Shown: positions 9,278 to 17,573 of the stretch, one piece after another
Position numbering within the stretch: the first letter of the stretch is position 1
Layout of the letters: the number at the start of each line of letters is the position of its first letter
Assembly: GCA_963543015.1 (NCBI GenBank)
Contig: CAUTYZ010000007.1
Span: 22,338 to 86,337, forward strand
Reading direction: 5' to 3'
Length of the DNA: 64,000 nucleotides
Origin: Alloscardovia sp963543015
Lineage (GTDB): Bacteria > Actinomycetota > Actinomycetes > Actinomycetales > Bifidobacteriaceae
Made by a program: the position numbers and the translations under genes
Notes under the pieces: model-generated
The model's database searches: none
Told to the model about the DNA's origin: nothing
The model's input: only the letters and a program-made list of their open reading frames with translations

Positions 9278-10204
9278 TCACAAAAAATCATGGATAAAAG
9301 CAGACAACACCGTCGAGTATGCACGTTTTATCGGAGCAATTCCCCACCCATGCTTGTCAAAAGATCGACATCGACGATTGAACGGCACCTGGGCGTACAC
9401 CTGAACTCTCAGCAATTCTTCTACATCAGCAATCGTCATATCATTGCTCGATTCTGTAGGCGCTATAAACGCAACAGGGCCAGCAACGGCAGATAAATCC
9501 GTACGCGATGTATCAAGTTCCGTGAGAGTCGCAAAACCTCGAGCTACGCTCAAAGTCGTCGCACGCGTCAAAAGTATCGGTCTAATAGACAGCGGAAAAT
9601 TCACAGCTTTCCAAGCAGCACATATCTGTGTCGTCAGTCCTTGAGGACAGTCGCACACGATAATGTCAAAATTCTTTGCCAGCGCTTCATAGATAGCTTT
9701 TATTTCCCACCACTCATGCGCACACACTTGCCACGGATGATACGGGAGGATACGCACACCATCCCATTCCACCAATTCGTCGTCAAAATTATGCGGGTCA
9801 ATTGCCCCTAAAGGAGCTTGCACATTATGCCATCTCAGACCTTCTACCTCTTCACAACCAGCAAGGATGTCTAAGCCACCATGAAGAAAATCCATATCTA
9901 CAACGCATACTCGTTTCCCCTCTGCAGCGGCCACACGAGCCAACTGCAGAGCAAAAGTACTCGCTCCATATCCTCCACCCGCGGAAAGAACTGGAACAAT
10001 AACAGTCGATAAATATCCTCCATACTCGCGATCATCGAGAGTGCGAGAGCCTCTACCGGATTGATTATGCGCTTCATATTGTTTCCCCTTATCTTGGAAT
10101 TTTACGGTTCCATTCGGCACATGTTCATTCGGCGCATGCTCACGATGAAGCGGCTCGTAGTATGGGTAATTCTGTGTTTTACCATCAAAATCTGTATTCG
10201 CCAT
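9278..10204 (-). CDS. CpaE/TadZ-like P-loop ATPase of the Tad cluster
   Basis: MinD/ParA-type protein that probably localises the Tad machine. A deviant Walker A is seen in PVLSAGGGYGASTFALQLA, followed by VCVVDMDF and NFDIIVCDCPQG. The N-terminal receiver-like domain of full CpaE is absent, as in the actinobacterial 'CpaE-like' family that heads these clusters. The open frame reaches 10375, but the first residues there are Cys/Trp-rich and unlike a protein start. The ATG at 10204 (MANTDFDGK) is my choice, though its ribosome-binding site is weak, so the N-terminus is uncertain. First gene of the Tad operon. Confidence 0.78.
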   Translation of the reverse strand: MANTDFDGKTQNYPYYEPLHREHAPNEHVPNGTVKFQDKGKQYEAHNQSGRGSRTLDDREYGGYLSTVIVPVLSAGGGYGASTFALQLARVAAAEGKRVCVVDMDFLHGGLDILAGCEEVEGLRWHNVQAPLGAIDPHNFDDELVEWDGVRILPYHPWQVCAHEWWEIKAIYEALAKNFDIIVCDCPQGLTTQICAAWKAVNFPLSIRPILLTRATTLSVARGFATLTELDTSRTDLSAVAGPVAFIAPTESSNDMTIADVEELLRVQVYAQVPFNRRCRSFDKHGWGIAPIKRAYSTVLSAFIHDFL

Positions 10205-10491
10205 ACCCACTACTGTGACTCGATATGATTCGTCTTGTCTACACGAGCAGAAAATGTTATCACTTGTGGAAACACTCCCGGATGATACGCCCTGAGTCCA
10301 CACTGAATTCACATTCCAGATAGCAGAACAAACCCCTTTTCCGCGTGTTATCCACAACGCACATAAAACACACAACAGACGTTCTTTTGCACAAGTTTCG
10401 CGTATCGAAAACCATATTTTCGCTCAACTTCGCAAGCAAATAATCAATTGTGAAGATTCCTTATTTTTCCCCGAAAATTAGCCCAAATATT

Positions 10492-10520
10492 TTGTATTTT
10501 CCGTCTTATTACGCGATAAT
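10492..10520 (+). promoter_or_regulatory. sigma70-type promoter
   Basis: TTGTAT and GATAAT separated by exactly 17 bases in an AT-rich stretch. Transcription would start near 10527 and run to the terminator at 10655-10681. It lies between the divergent Tad operon and ppk. Confidence 0.6.
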
Positions 10521-10526
10521 AAAACT

Positions 10527-10681
10527 ACCAAGAAAAGTTAACAGTGGAGCCCACAAAAGTAACAGCAAACAATAGAGCTGAAGAAGTTGGGCGGAATGAA
10601 ATAGACTTAACCGCCAGAACAAAGAAGTTGTGCAGAGATTCCACTGAACTTGGTAAGCCACCTCTTCGGAGGTGGCTTTTT
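10527..10681 (+). ncRNA. probable small RNA of about 155 nt, unknown family
   Basis: A good promoter upstream and a strong intrinsic terminator at the 3' end delimit a short transcript. CAGTGGA (10542-10548) can pair with TCCACTG (10640-10646), closing the molecule. Inside, GGCGG (10590-10594) pairs with CCGCC (10611-10615). An open frame starting with GTG at 10544 reads straight through the terminator hairpin and has no clear ribosome-binding site, so I do not regard it as coding. The closed-rod shape is loosely like 6S RNA, but I cannot assign a family. It could also be an attenuated leader of ppk. Confidence 0.45.
10655..10681 (+). terminator. intrinsic terminator with UUCG tetraloop
   Basis: AAGCCACCTC and GAGGTGGCTT form a perfect 10-bp stem around a C(UUCG)G loop, then a run of T. 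Confidence 0.88.
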
Positions 10682-10903
10682 CATGCTTACTGTTTCTCTT
10701 ATTTGAGGATTGCAGATACTCACAGATTGTCGCTCATTAACGGCATCTGGATCATGGTTTCAACCTTCCATCTCAGCGTGTTATCCACATTTCACTCACT
10801 GCCCCTGATAATTCTCGACAATTCAGCGCTCACAGATTTCCGTGCCTAGCGAAATGCTCCTCCAAGCCATTGCAAAAGTCATGCGTGGCAATAGACTAGA
10901 GTT

Positions 10904-13144
10904 ATGGCGCAACAATTTACCGGACCAAGCAAAGAAATTCTTCGCAACCAGATCGCGGAGCACATCGCAGAAACTGAGAAAGACGACAAATTCTCAGCTC
11001 TGACGGCTCAGTATGAGCCTCTTCCAGCTGATCGTTTTTATGATCGCGAGCTCAGCTGGCTAAAGTTTAACCAGCGCGTTTTTGAGCTTGCCCAAGACAC
11101 TACTCTCCCTTTGCTGGAGCGCACGAATTTTGAGGCAATTTTTGCAAGTAACTTGGATGAGTTCTTCATGGTACGCGTGGCTGGATTGAAGCGTCGTATC
11201 AACTCCGGTATCGCCGTCCCAAGCGCAAGCGGTTTAAGTGCACGCCAGCAGCTTCGTGAACTCTTCGAGGAAGCTCACCGTTTGCAAGATGCTCATGCTC
11301 ATTATTTCACCAATACTTTGATTCCAGCGCTTGCTCAGGAAAATATCGTTTTGCTGAAATGGGCAGATTTGACCCCACTCGAGCAGGAGCGCCTGACCAA
11401 GGTATACCGTCGATATATTTTCCCTGTTCTTACTCCTCTTGCAGTTGACCCAGCTCACCCATTCCCATATATTTCGGGAAAGTCGTTGAATCTGGCCGTA
11501 CTTGTAGAGAATGCAGACAGCGGCAAGACTCACTTTGCACGCGTGAAGATTCCTGATAATTTGCCACGCCTCTACCCTGTCGATGTTTCGCATGATGATG
11601 CAGCAACTCCTGACGGTTTGCAGCATCGCCATGGCTTTATCACGATGGAAAATTTGGTTTTGAGCCATATCGAAACTCTTTTCCCAGGTATGACGATTAA
11701 GGAAGCTCGCGCTTTCCGATTGACTCGTAATGAAGATATCGATGTAGAAGAAGACGACGCAGAAAATCTTCTGAACGCTATGGAGCGCGAACTGCTCCGT
11801 CGTCGCTTCGGGCCTCCTATCCGCTTGGAGCTCTCTGATGTGACAAGCCCTTATTTGAGTAAGCTTCTCGCAACTCAGCTTGGTGTCGAGGAGTCCGAAG
11901 TGTATCGTCTTCCAGCTCCTTTGGATTTGACGTGCTTGTTTGAATTGCACAGCATCGATCGTCCAGATTTGAAGTATAAGCCATTCATTCCAACGACTAA
12001 TCGTCAAATTGCGGAAGTAGAAACGAGCCGAGCTCAAGATATCTTTGCAGCAATTCGTGAGAACGATATTTTGCTTCATCATCCGTATGATTCGTTCTCC
12101 ACGTCTGTTCAGGCATTCTTGGAACAGGCTGCAAACGATCCACGTGTTTTGGCTATCAAGCAGACTTTGTACCGAACTTCTGGAAATTCGCCAATTATCG
12201 ATGCGCTTATCGATGCTGCACATGCAGGCAAGCAGGTCTTGGCTTTGGTCGAGATTAAAGCACGCTTTGACGAAGAGGCGAATATCGCGTGGGCTCGAAA
12301 GCTCGAACGCGCTGGCGTCCACGTTGTGTATGGAATTGTCGGTTTGAAGACTCACTCAAAGCTTTCTATGGTCGTTCGCAGCGAGAACGATGGATTGCGC
12401 CGTTACTGCCATATTGGTACGGGTAATTACAATCCTAAGACTGCTCGTTTGTACACCGACATGGGCTTGCTGACATGCGATCCAGTAGTTGGTCAAGATC
12501 TGACTCGCTTGTTTAACCAACTTTCTGGATATGCACCAAAGTCAAGCTTCCACCGATTGCTCGTCGCACCACGAACGATTCGTACAGGTTTGATTGAGCG
12601 CATTCGTCGTGAAGAGCAGGCTGCTCGTGATGGAAAGGAAGCATGGATCAAGATCAAGGTGAATTCCTTGGTTGACGAGAAGTGCATTGATGCTTTGTAC
12701 CGCGCAAGCCAAGCAGGCGTAAAGATTGACATCGTTGAGCGTGGAATTTGCGCGCTTAAGCCAGGCGTTCCAGGACTGAGCGAGAATATTTGTGTTCGTT
12801 CTATCCTCGGTCGATTCCTTGAGCACAGCCGCATTTTTGCTTTCGCAAACTCCCAAGGTCCACAAATTGGCGAAGGCCCAATGAGCGGTCCAGAAGTGTG
12901 GATTGGTTCTGCTGATCTCATGCATCGCAATCTTGATCGCCGAGTAGAAGCCTTGGTTCGTATCACTGATCCAAACCAAATCCAAGACCTTCTCGACTAT
13001 GTCGATTTGCAAATGGCAGATACAACCAGCTCGTGGCACATGCTTCCAGATGGTTCGTATGAGCGCCATTCCGTCGACGTAGAGGGAAAGCCATTAGTCG
13101 ATTCGCAGGCTTTGCTTATTTCTCGTCATAGCAGGCGAAAATAG
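10904..13144 (+). CDS. ppk: polyphosphate kinase
   Basis: Makes inorganic polyphosphate from ATP. 746 residues with the four PPK1 domains: the N-terminal helical domain (RELSWLKFNQRVFELA), the head domain, and two phospholipase-D-like catalytic domains. The autophosphorylated histidine is seen in CHIGTGNYNPKTA (H503), with a second essential segment GLKTHSKLSMVVR about 45 residues earlier. Length and domain order are standard. The ATG at 10904 starts the family N-terminus; the leader of about 220 bases after the upstream terminator may carry its own promoter. The adjacent Nudix gene is on the same strand, an arrangement also seen in other actinobacteria (ppk-mutT). Confidence 0.95.
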   Translation: MAQQFTGPSKEILRNQIAEHIAETEKDDKFSALTAQYEPLPADRFYDRELSWLKFNQRVFELAQDTTLPLLERTNFEAIFASNLDEFFMVRVAGLKRRINSGIAVPSASGLSARQQLRELFEEAHRLQDAHAHYFTNTLIPALAQENIVLLKWADLTPLEQERLTKVYRRYIFPVLTPLAVDPAHPFPYISGKSLNLAVLVENADSGKTHFARVKIPDNLPRLYPVDVSHDDAATPDGLQHRHGFITMENLVLSHIETLFPGMTIKEARAFRLTRNEDIDVEEDDAENLLNAMERELLRRRFGPPIRLELSDVTSPYLSKLLATQLGVEESEVYRLPAPLDLTCLFELHSIDRPDLKYKPFIPTTNRQIAEVETSRAQDIFAAIRENDILLHHPYDSFSTSVQAFLEQAANDPRVLAIKQTLYRTSGNSPIIDALIDAAHAGKQVLALVEIKARFDEEANIAWARKLERAGVHVVYGIVGLKTHSKLSMVVRSENDGLRRYCHIGTGNYNPKTARLYTDMGLLTCDPVVGQDLTRLFNQLSGYAPKSSFHRLLVAPRTIRTGLIERIRREEQAARDGKEAWIKIKVNSLVDEKCIDALYRASQAGVKIDIVERGICALKPGVPGLSENICVRSILGRFLEHSRIFAFANSQGPQIGEGPMSGPEVWIGSADLMHRNLDRRVEALVRITDPNQIQDLLDYVDLQMADTTSSWHMLPDGSYERHSVDVEGKPLVDSQALLISRHSRRK

Positions 13145-13159
13145 AAGCACAAGTCGTCA

Positions 13160-13238
13160 CATGTGTTGGTGTGTCATGACGCGTTACTGTCGTACTCATC
13201 GTCGTACTGACCGCACGATAATTGCGCACCAACACATG
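13160..13238 (+). terminator. 12-bp inverted repeat downstream of ppk
   Basis: CATGTGTTGGTG (13160-13171) and CACCAACACATG (13227-13238) are perfectly complementary across 55 bases. It lies right after ppk and could end its transcript, although no T-run follows, so another role such as a protein site or RNA cap is possible. The gap up to 13437 holds no gene that I can see. Confidence 0.45.
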
Positions 13239-13437
13239 ACCAGGCTATCTCTTTGACCTCTTCATATTCTTCTCTCTCGTCATCATCTCTAAGCAGATAA
13301 ACAATCGTCATGGCATATCATCGACATGTATGCTTAACTGATATATATCCTCGGAAATGCCTGCATGACATGCATGATATGTCTGAAATGTATGAAAACC
13401 GCGTCACGGAAAACTGTACGAACGGAGTAGTTCAGAT

Positions 13438-14697
13438 ATGAGCAAGAAAATTATTCAAGCCACAGGAACAGTTCTCTATCGAATTACTGATACCAACGAA
13501 CCGTACGTGTGCATCATTCACCGTCCTCGTTACGATGATTGGAGCTGGCCAAAAGGAAAACTCCACAAGCGTGAGTCCCTAGCGCATGCGGCAGTGCGTG
13601 AAACGACTGAGGAAACAGGATACCACGTTCAATTGGAAGCTCCATTGGGCGTAGTATCTTACAATCTCGACGCATCTGGCTCAGATGCTGTGGTATCGCG
13701 GGGCTCACAAAGTACTCTTCGTAAAGAAGTGACATACTGGATAGCCCGCGAAATTCCTCAAGAGTTTAGCAACCTTCGTGAGTCTACTTTCAATGAGCCA
13801 ATCCAGAGCACTCCCGAAGAAACTGATCTCATTCGCTGGGTGAGCATTGACGATGCTATTTCGACCTTGACTCGTGAAGACGATAAAAATCTTGCTCGTG
13901 AATTTGCACGACGCGTTCAGAGTGGTCAAGTTCCTTCCTCCACTCTTATCCTTGTGCGAGCCGCAAAAGCCATTTCTGCAAAGAATTGGGCGGGCGATAC
14001 ATATCAGCGACCTCTCACGCCTCGTGGAGCTTCTCAAGCATATGCGTTATCGCAAGAATTAAGCTGCTATCTTCCTCGTCGCACATATACGACGAGCCTG
14101 AGCCGCTGCTTCGAAACGCTTCGCCCATGGTCATATTCAAGCGGCATCGAAACTCAAGTTTTTGCTTATAATATCGAGGAGCAAGTCGCCCATCATCGTG
14201 CAGAGCATGCGTCTTCATCACAAGCACAGTCACAAGCGCAGTCACAAGCGCAGTCACGCGAGCAGTCACAGTCACAAGCACAGTCTCATAAGACGCCGCA
14301 GAAAGACATTCTTGCCGCTCAATTTACTGCAGGATTAGGCGATACTATTAAGCGATTACAAGGTCGCGCTCCTATGTGCGAAGTTATTTCAGCGACTCCA
14401 TCCCAGCTACGACTGGCAGCTCGCTTACTTCCGGAGCTTGCGGAAAATACTACAATTTCTAAGAAAATTGTCAGCGCATTAAGCGGAAAGAAATCTTTGC
14501 AAACTGGACAAGCAGTTGCGATTACTATTGTTCCTGCGGCTGTTTCTGCGACGAATTCTCTGAAGTCTCCATCTCCAGAAGAGTCACAAGAGCAGTCTGC
14601 GAACGGTTCTACCGAAAGCTCGTCACAACGCTCGCACGACAACCAAACGTCATGCACCATTTCCGACATCGTAAGGATTACACCAATTGTCTTCTGA
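13438..14697 (+). CDS. Nudix hydrolase fused to a degenerate histidine-phosphatase domain
   Basis: Residues 1-165 are a Nudix (MutT) domain with the full box from G40 to Y62 (GKLHKRES, RETTEETGY), expected to hydrolyse nucleoside-diphosphate derivatives. Residues about 168-340 follow the SixA/phosphoglycerate-mutase fold of MutT1-type proteins, with TPRGASQAYALSQEL and YTTSLSRCFETLRPW. The catalytic motif, normally LVRHAKA, reads LVRAAKA (residues 172-178), so the phosphate-accepting histidine is Ala175. The domain is also interrupted by a Gln/Ser-rich insertion (about 258-285). The phosphatase half is therefore probably inactive. The C-terminal tail from about 380 is Ser-rich. It follows ppk and overlaps the next gene by 11 bases. 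Confidence 0.82.
   Translation: MSKKIIQATGTVLYRITDTNEPYVCIIHRPRYDDWSWPKGKLHKRESLAHAAVRETTEETGYHVQLEAPLGVVSYNLDASGSDAVVSRGSQSTLRKEVTYWIAREIPQEFSNLRESTFNEPIQSTPEETDLIRWVSIDDAISTLTREDDKNLAREFARRVQSGQVPSSTLILVRAAKAISAKNWAGDTYQRPLTPRGASQAYALSQELSCYLPRRTYTTSLSRCFETLRPWSYSSGIETQVFAYNIEEQVAHHRAEHASSSQAQSQAQSQAQSREQSQSQAQSHKTPQKDILAAQFTAGLGDTIKRLQGRAPMCEVISATPSQLRLAARLLPELAENTTISKKIVSALSGKKSLQTGQAVAITIVPAAVSATNSLKSPSPEESQEQSANGSTESSSQRSHDNQTSCTISDIVRITPIVF
14217..14290 (+). repeat. in-frame tandem repeat coding for Ser-Gln/Ala-Gln runs
   Basis: Repeated units of about 12 bases built from TCACAAGCGCAG encode an AQSQ-type run in the phosphatase half of the Nudix protein. It is a slippage-prone low-complexity insert. 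Confidence 0.8.
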
Positions 14698-15367
14698 TTC
14701 ACACGGTATCTCACATTCAGGAGCAGCATTTGCCGCTCACCGCTCAGGATCTGCACGCTTTTCGCGACCAATGCAACTCGACCAGGCACTCCTTGACCAC
14801 ATGGCTGGTGGCGCCGACCCTGAAGCATTGCGAGAGCTCGCACATTCTACAGCGGCAGCTCTGCTTGATCGCGTGCATCACACACAAGACCCTGAAGTAG
14901 TTCGACGCGTGATTACAGTGGTTGACACAGAAGGAATCGAGCCAATTGCTGAGCTGTGGGCTACAGCAGATGCGCAATCATTGCCAGGAATTCTGTGGCG
15001 CCTGTACACGATGCGCACATGGATGCAACGTAACCAGCAGTCTCTTGCACAGCTGTGGCGCGAAGGCGAGCTTCCACCTACAGCCGCAAGCGCTATTACC
15101 GGCATCAATGATCAACCGCATGCACAGGATATCGCCGCAACTGCCGACTCCATTCTTTCGGGCGCATTTACAGGTGATTTTGCCGTAGCTCTCGACCGCG
15201 CATCCAGCTTCTGCCATGTCGTTGCTCGCGCATTGGTCGAACGTGCAAAGAAAATTCCTGCAGGAACTCATCGACAGGACATCGCACACAATGCAAAAAA
15301 TCTCGTCACCACATCGAAAGATTTTGCAGCGGGTGCGAAACTGTGGCGAGACGGGCAGCTTCATTAA
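14687..15367 (+). CDS. conserved-looking protein of unknown function
   Basis: 226 residues, mostly helical, soluble, with no signal peptide or membrane segment. I do not recognise the family. Features include an N-terminal disordered part (about 30 residues), a block DPEVVRRVITVVDTEGIEPI and the segment LPGILWRLYTMRTWMQRN. It begins with TTG 14687 behind TAAGGA and overlaps the Nudix gene by 11 bases, so the two are co-translated. It may act with the Nudix protein, but nothing in the sequence defines how. Codon use looks like that of its neighbours. Confidence 0.7.
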   Translation: MSSDSHGISHSGAAFAAHRSGSARFSRPMQLDQALLDHMAGGADPEALRELAHSTAAALLDRVHHTQDPEVVRRVITVVDTEGIEPIAELWATADAQSLPGILWRLYTMRTWMQRNQQSLAQLWREGELPPTAASAITGINDQPHAQDIAATADSILSGAFTGDFAVALDRASSFCHVVARALVERAKKIPAGTHRQDIAHNAKNLVTTSKDFAAGAKLWRDGQLH

Positions 15368-15494
15368 CTGCATGAATTTCATGAATTGCTTGAAAGTCAT
15401 GAAAATGACGAGCTCACACATGCTCATTAGCTCTGAGATGAAAAGCACACACGCTAGTTGTGCTCGATGCAACTGACACGTTACAATTAAATCC

Positions 15495-15590
15495 GCACTG
15501 AACCGTGCTTAAGCCCCGGGCTTCATTTTTTGCCGCTACGAGCGGCCTGCGCGCCGACAGGCGCTTTCGCGGTTCGGTGCTTTTCTTTTC
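15495..15590 (+). ncRNA. four-way-junction RNA element followed by a T-run
   Basis: A 13-bp outer helix (15495-15507 with 15568-15580, including two G-U pairs) encloses three short hairpins: 15511-15523 (5 bp, 3-nt loop), 15532-15546 (6 bp, 3-nt loop) and 15551-15564 (5 bp, GACA loop). TTTTCTTTT follows. It is too regular for chance and is not a tRNA. It may be a compound terminator for the 13.4-15.4 kb operon, or a structured leader or small RNA. The remaining gap up to 15851 holds the promoter region of the next gene and no ORF I support. Confidence 0.55.
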
Positions 15591-15851
15591 CTCATATTTT
15601 TCTTATATCTTTTCCCCATATCCATCTTGATTGCATCGAAACGTCGGCATCGCTGCCAAATTTAGGATAAATCATGAGTGCGTTATCACAAAAAGCGCCG
15701 CCAAACGCGCATTATCAACGGTCTTCACACCCGTTATAAGATACACATATATCGACTTTGCCTAAAATGCTCGTCTCCCCAAAAATCCTCACATAGAATG
15801 AGTTTCGTTAGTTCGTACATATATTGAAAACTTCGAATTGAGGAGATAAAC

Positions 15852-17048
15852 ATGACTACAATTCGCACAACTCACGTGGGTTCCCTTCCACGCACCGAAA
15901 CTTTGTTGAAGGCCAATGCTGACCATCAAGAAGGCACATTGAGCGATGAGCAGCTCGCTGCTATCGTTACCGAAGAAACCAACAAGGTTGTTGAGAAGCA
16001 GAAGGAAATCGGTATCGATATCGTTAACGACGGTGAGTACGGCCATGCAATGACTGAGAAGGTCGACTACGGCGCTTGGTGGAGCTACTCTTTCACTCGC
16101 TTCAGCGGTTTGGAAGTTCTCGATGAAGTTCCAGCTCACAAGCCAACTCCAGAAGGCAAGCTCGAGCTCGACGCAATGACCGATCGTCGCGACTGGGTTG
16201 CTTTCGCAGATGCATATGCTGATCCAACATCCGGAATTCACTTGGCAGATCGCAAGCCTTGGATTTTCCCAACCGTTACCGGTGAATTGACCTACACTGG
16301 TCAGGAAATCGTTCAGCGCGATATCAACGCATTGAAGGCAGCTCTTGACAAGGCTGGCAAGCCAGTTTCTGACGGCTTCATCGCAAGCTTGTCCCCAGCT
16401 TCCGCAGCACGCGTTGGCAACCTGTACTACGAAGATGATGAAGCTGCAGTATGGGCATGGGCTAAGGCTCTTCATGAAGAGTACAAGACCATTACTGATG
16501 CAGGTCTTACCGTTCAGATTGATGCTCCAGATTTGACTGAATCTTGGGATCAGTTCAAGGTCGAGCCAGATGTCGAAAAGTACCGCGAATTCTCTCGCGT
16601 TCGTATCGAAGCTTTGAACTATGCTCTCGAAGGCATTGACCCTGCACTCGTTCGTTACCACGTATGCTGGGGTTCATGGCACGGCCCACACTCCACCGAT
16701 TTGGAGTTCAAGAATGTCGTTGATTTGGCATTGTCTGTCAACGCAAACGGTTTGTCCTTCGAAGCAGCAAATGCACGCCACGAGCATGAATGGAAGATTT
16801 GGAAGGATATCGAACTTCCTGCTGAGAAGTACCTTATCCCAGGCGTTGTTTCCCACGTCACCAACATTGTGGAGCATCCAGAACTCGTTGCTGATCGCAT
16901 TGAGCGCTTTGCTTCTTTGGTTGGCCCAGAACGCGTAGTTGCTTCTACCGATTGCGGTTTGGGTGGACGTATCCACTCCCATATCGCATGGGCTAAGTTG
17001 GAGACTTTGGCTAAGGGTGCTCAGTTGGCTTCCGAACGTTTGTCCTAA
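15852..17048 (+). CDS. MetE C-terminal-domain-like methyltransferase (cobalamin-independent type)
   Basis: 398 residues corresponding to the catalytic barrel of cobalamin-independent methionine synthase without its N-terminal half. The zinc ligands are in place: H270 and C272 (YHVCWGSWHG), E304 (SFEAANAR) and C368 (STDCGLGG). The start TTHVGSLPRT is typical of the short 'methionine synthase II' family, which may use a methyl donor other than methyltetrahydropteroyltriglutamate. A strong GAGGAGATAAAC precedes the ATG, and codon choice looks optimised, suggesting high expression. Monocistronic, with its own terminator. The exact substrate is not known; homocysteine is the likely acceptor. Confidence 0.82.
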   Translation: MTTIRTTHVGSLPRTETLLKANADHQEGTLSDEQLAAIVTEETNKVVEKQKEIGIDIVNDGEYGHAMTEKVDYGAWWSYSFTRFSGLEVLDEVPAHKPTPEGKLELDAMTDRRDWVAFADAYADPTSGIHLADRKPWIFPTVTGELTYTGQEIVQRDINALKAALDKAGKPVSDGFIASLSPASAARVGNLYYEDDEAAVWAWAKALHEEYKTITDAGLTVQIDAPDLTESWDQFKVEPDVEKYREFSRVRIEALNYALEGIDPALVRYHVCWGSWHGPHSTDLEFKNVVDLALSVNANGLSFEAANARHEHEWKIWKDIELPAEKYLIPGVVSHVTNIVEHPELVADRIERFASLVGPERVVASTDCGLGGRIHSHIAWAKLETLAKGAQLASERLS

Positions 17049-17073
17049 TTTTTCCTTAATCCCTATCTCACTG

Positions 17074-17107
17074 GTGCGGCTTTGCAAAAGCGAAGTCGCA
17101 CTTTTTT
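17074..17107 (+). terminator. intrinsic terminator of the MetE-like gene
   Basis: GTGCGGCTTTGC and GCGAAGTCGCAC pair over 12 positions (two G-U) with an AAAA loop, then six T. Confidence 0.88.
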
Positions 17108-17198
17108 GTTGCGTTTTTGTTGTACTGGGGTTGTACTGGGGACGCACTGGGGTTGCTCGCATATGTTGTTAGTATCTCGCTAGCATCTCTGCACAATA

Positions 17199-17253
17199 CA
17201 AAAAATGTGGTGCCGCATGTAAACGCCTGCACGGCATGCACACGACACCACAT
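17199..17253 (-). terminator. intrinsic terminator for the large surface-protein gene
   Basis: ATGTGGTG (17205-17212) pairs with CACCACAT (17246-17253), with an inner TGCCG/CGGCA stem. Read on the minus strand it is followed by TTTTTTG. It lies 60 bases beyond the lost anchor remnant, so it fits the full-length ancestral gene. Confidence 0.7.
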
Positions 17254-17311
17254 GAATTATTGCAACATTCCTTTCTGTCGGTACACGGTTTTATCCGTCA
17301 AACCTCAACTA

Positions 17312-17573
17312 CTATCCGTTGTAACGAGAACGAATCAAGGCGATGGCACTCGTGCACAGAACCATTATCGCGAGAGCACCCATAATCCCTTCAGCGCTTA
17401 CTCCAGAATGCGCCAATTGACGAGAAGTACTCTCGGACTTACGCATTGCCGAATTATTCTGCAGATTTTGTGGATAGCTCAGTTGAGGATACTGCGCTAG
17501 TTTTCACTACAGGGCGGTAGGCAACGTCAACGAACTCGCCATTATCAGTCGTGTAACGGATGACGAATTTATC
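17312..17573 (-). pseudogene. detached C-terminus and sorting signal of the beta-helix surface protein
   Basis: Directly after the TAA of the large gene the same frame continues DKFVIRYTTDNGEFVDVAYR, completing its last domain, and meets another TAA at 17454-17456. In a shifted frame the sequence then reads RQLAHSGVSAEGIMGALAI, a hydrophobic run and IRSRYNG before a stop at 17312. That is a cell-wall sorting signal (LAHSG as a variant LPxTG, membrane helix, basic tail). The full-length protein was therefore wall-anchored; one nonsense codon and one frameshift now separate it from its anchor. Confidence 0.72.

Noticed and set aside
10544..10849. 101-residue ORF starting with GTG
   Set aside because: It reads through a strong intrinsic terminator and has no clear ribosome-binding site; an RNA is more likely.
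11234..12355. 373-residue open frame on the minus strand
   Set aside because: It is the antisense shadow of ppk; the plus-strand protein has complete PPK motifs and this one shows no family features.
15495..15580. tRNA-like cloverleaf
   Set aside because: Four helices are present but hairpin loops are only 3-4 nt and no anticodon or T-loop sequence occurs.
15789..16661. 290-residue open frame on the minus strand
   Set aside because: Antisense to the MetE-like gene, whose strong codon bias keeps the reverse frame open.
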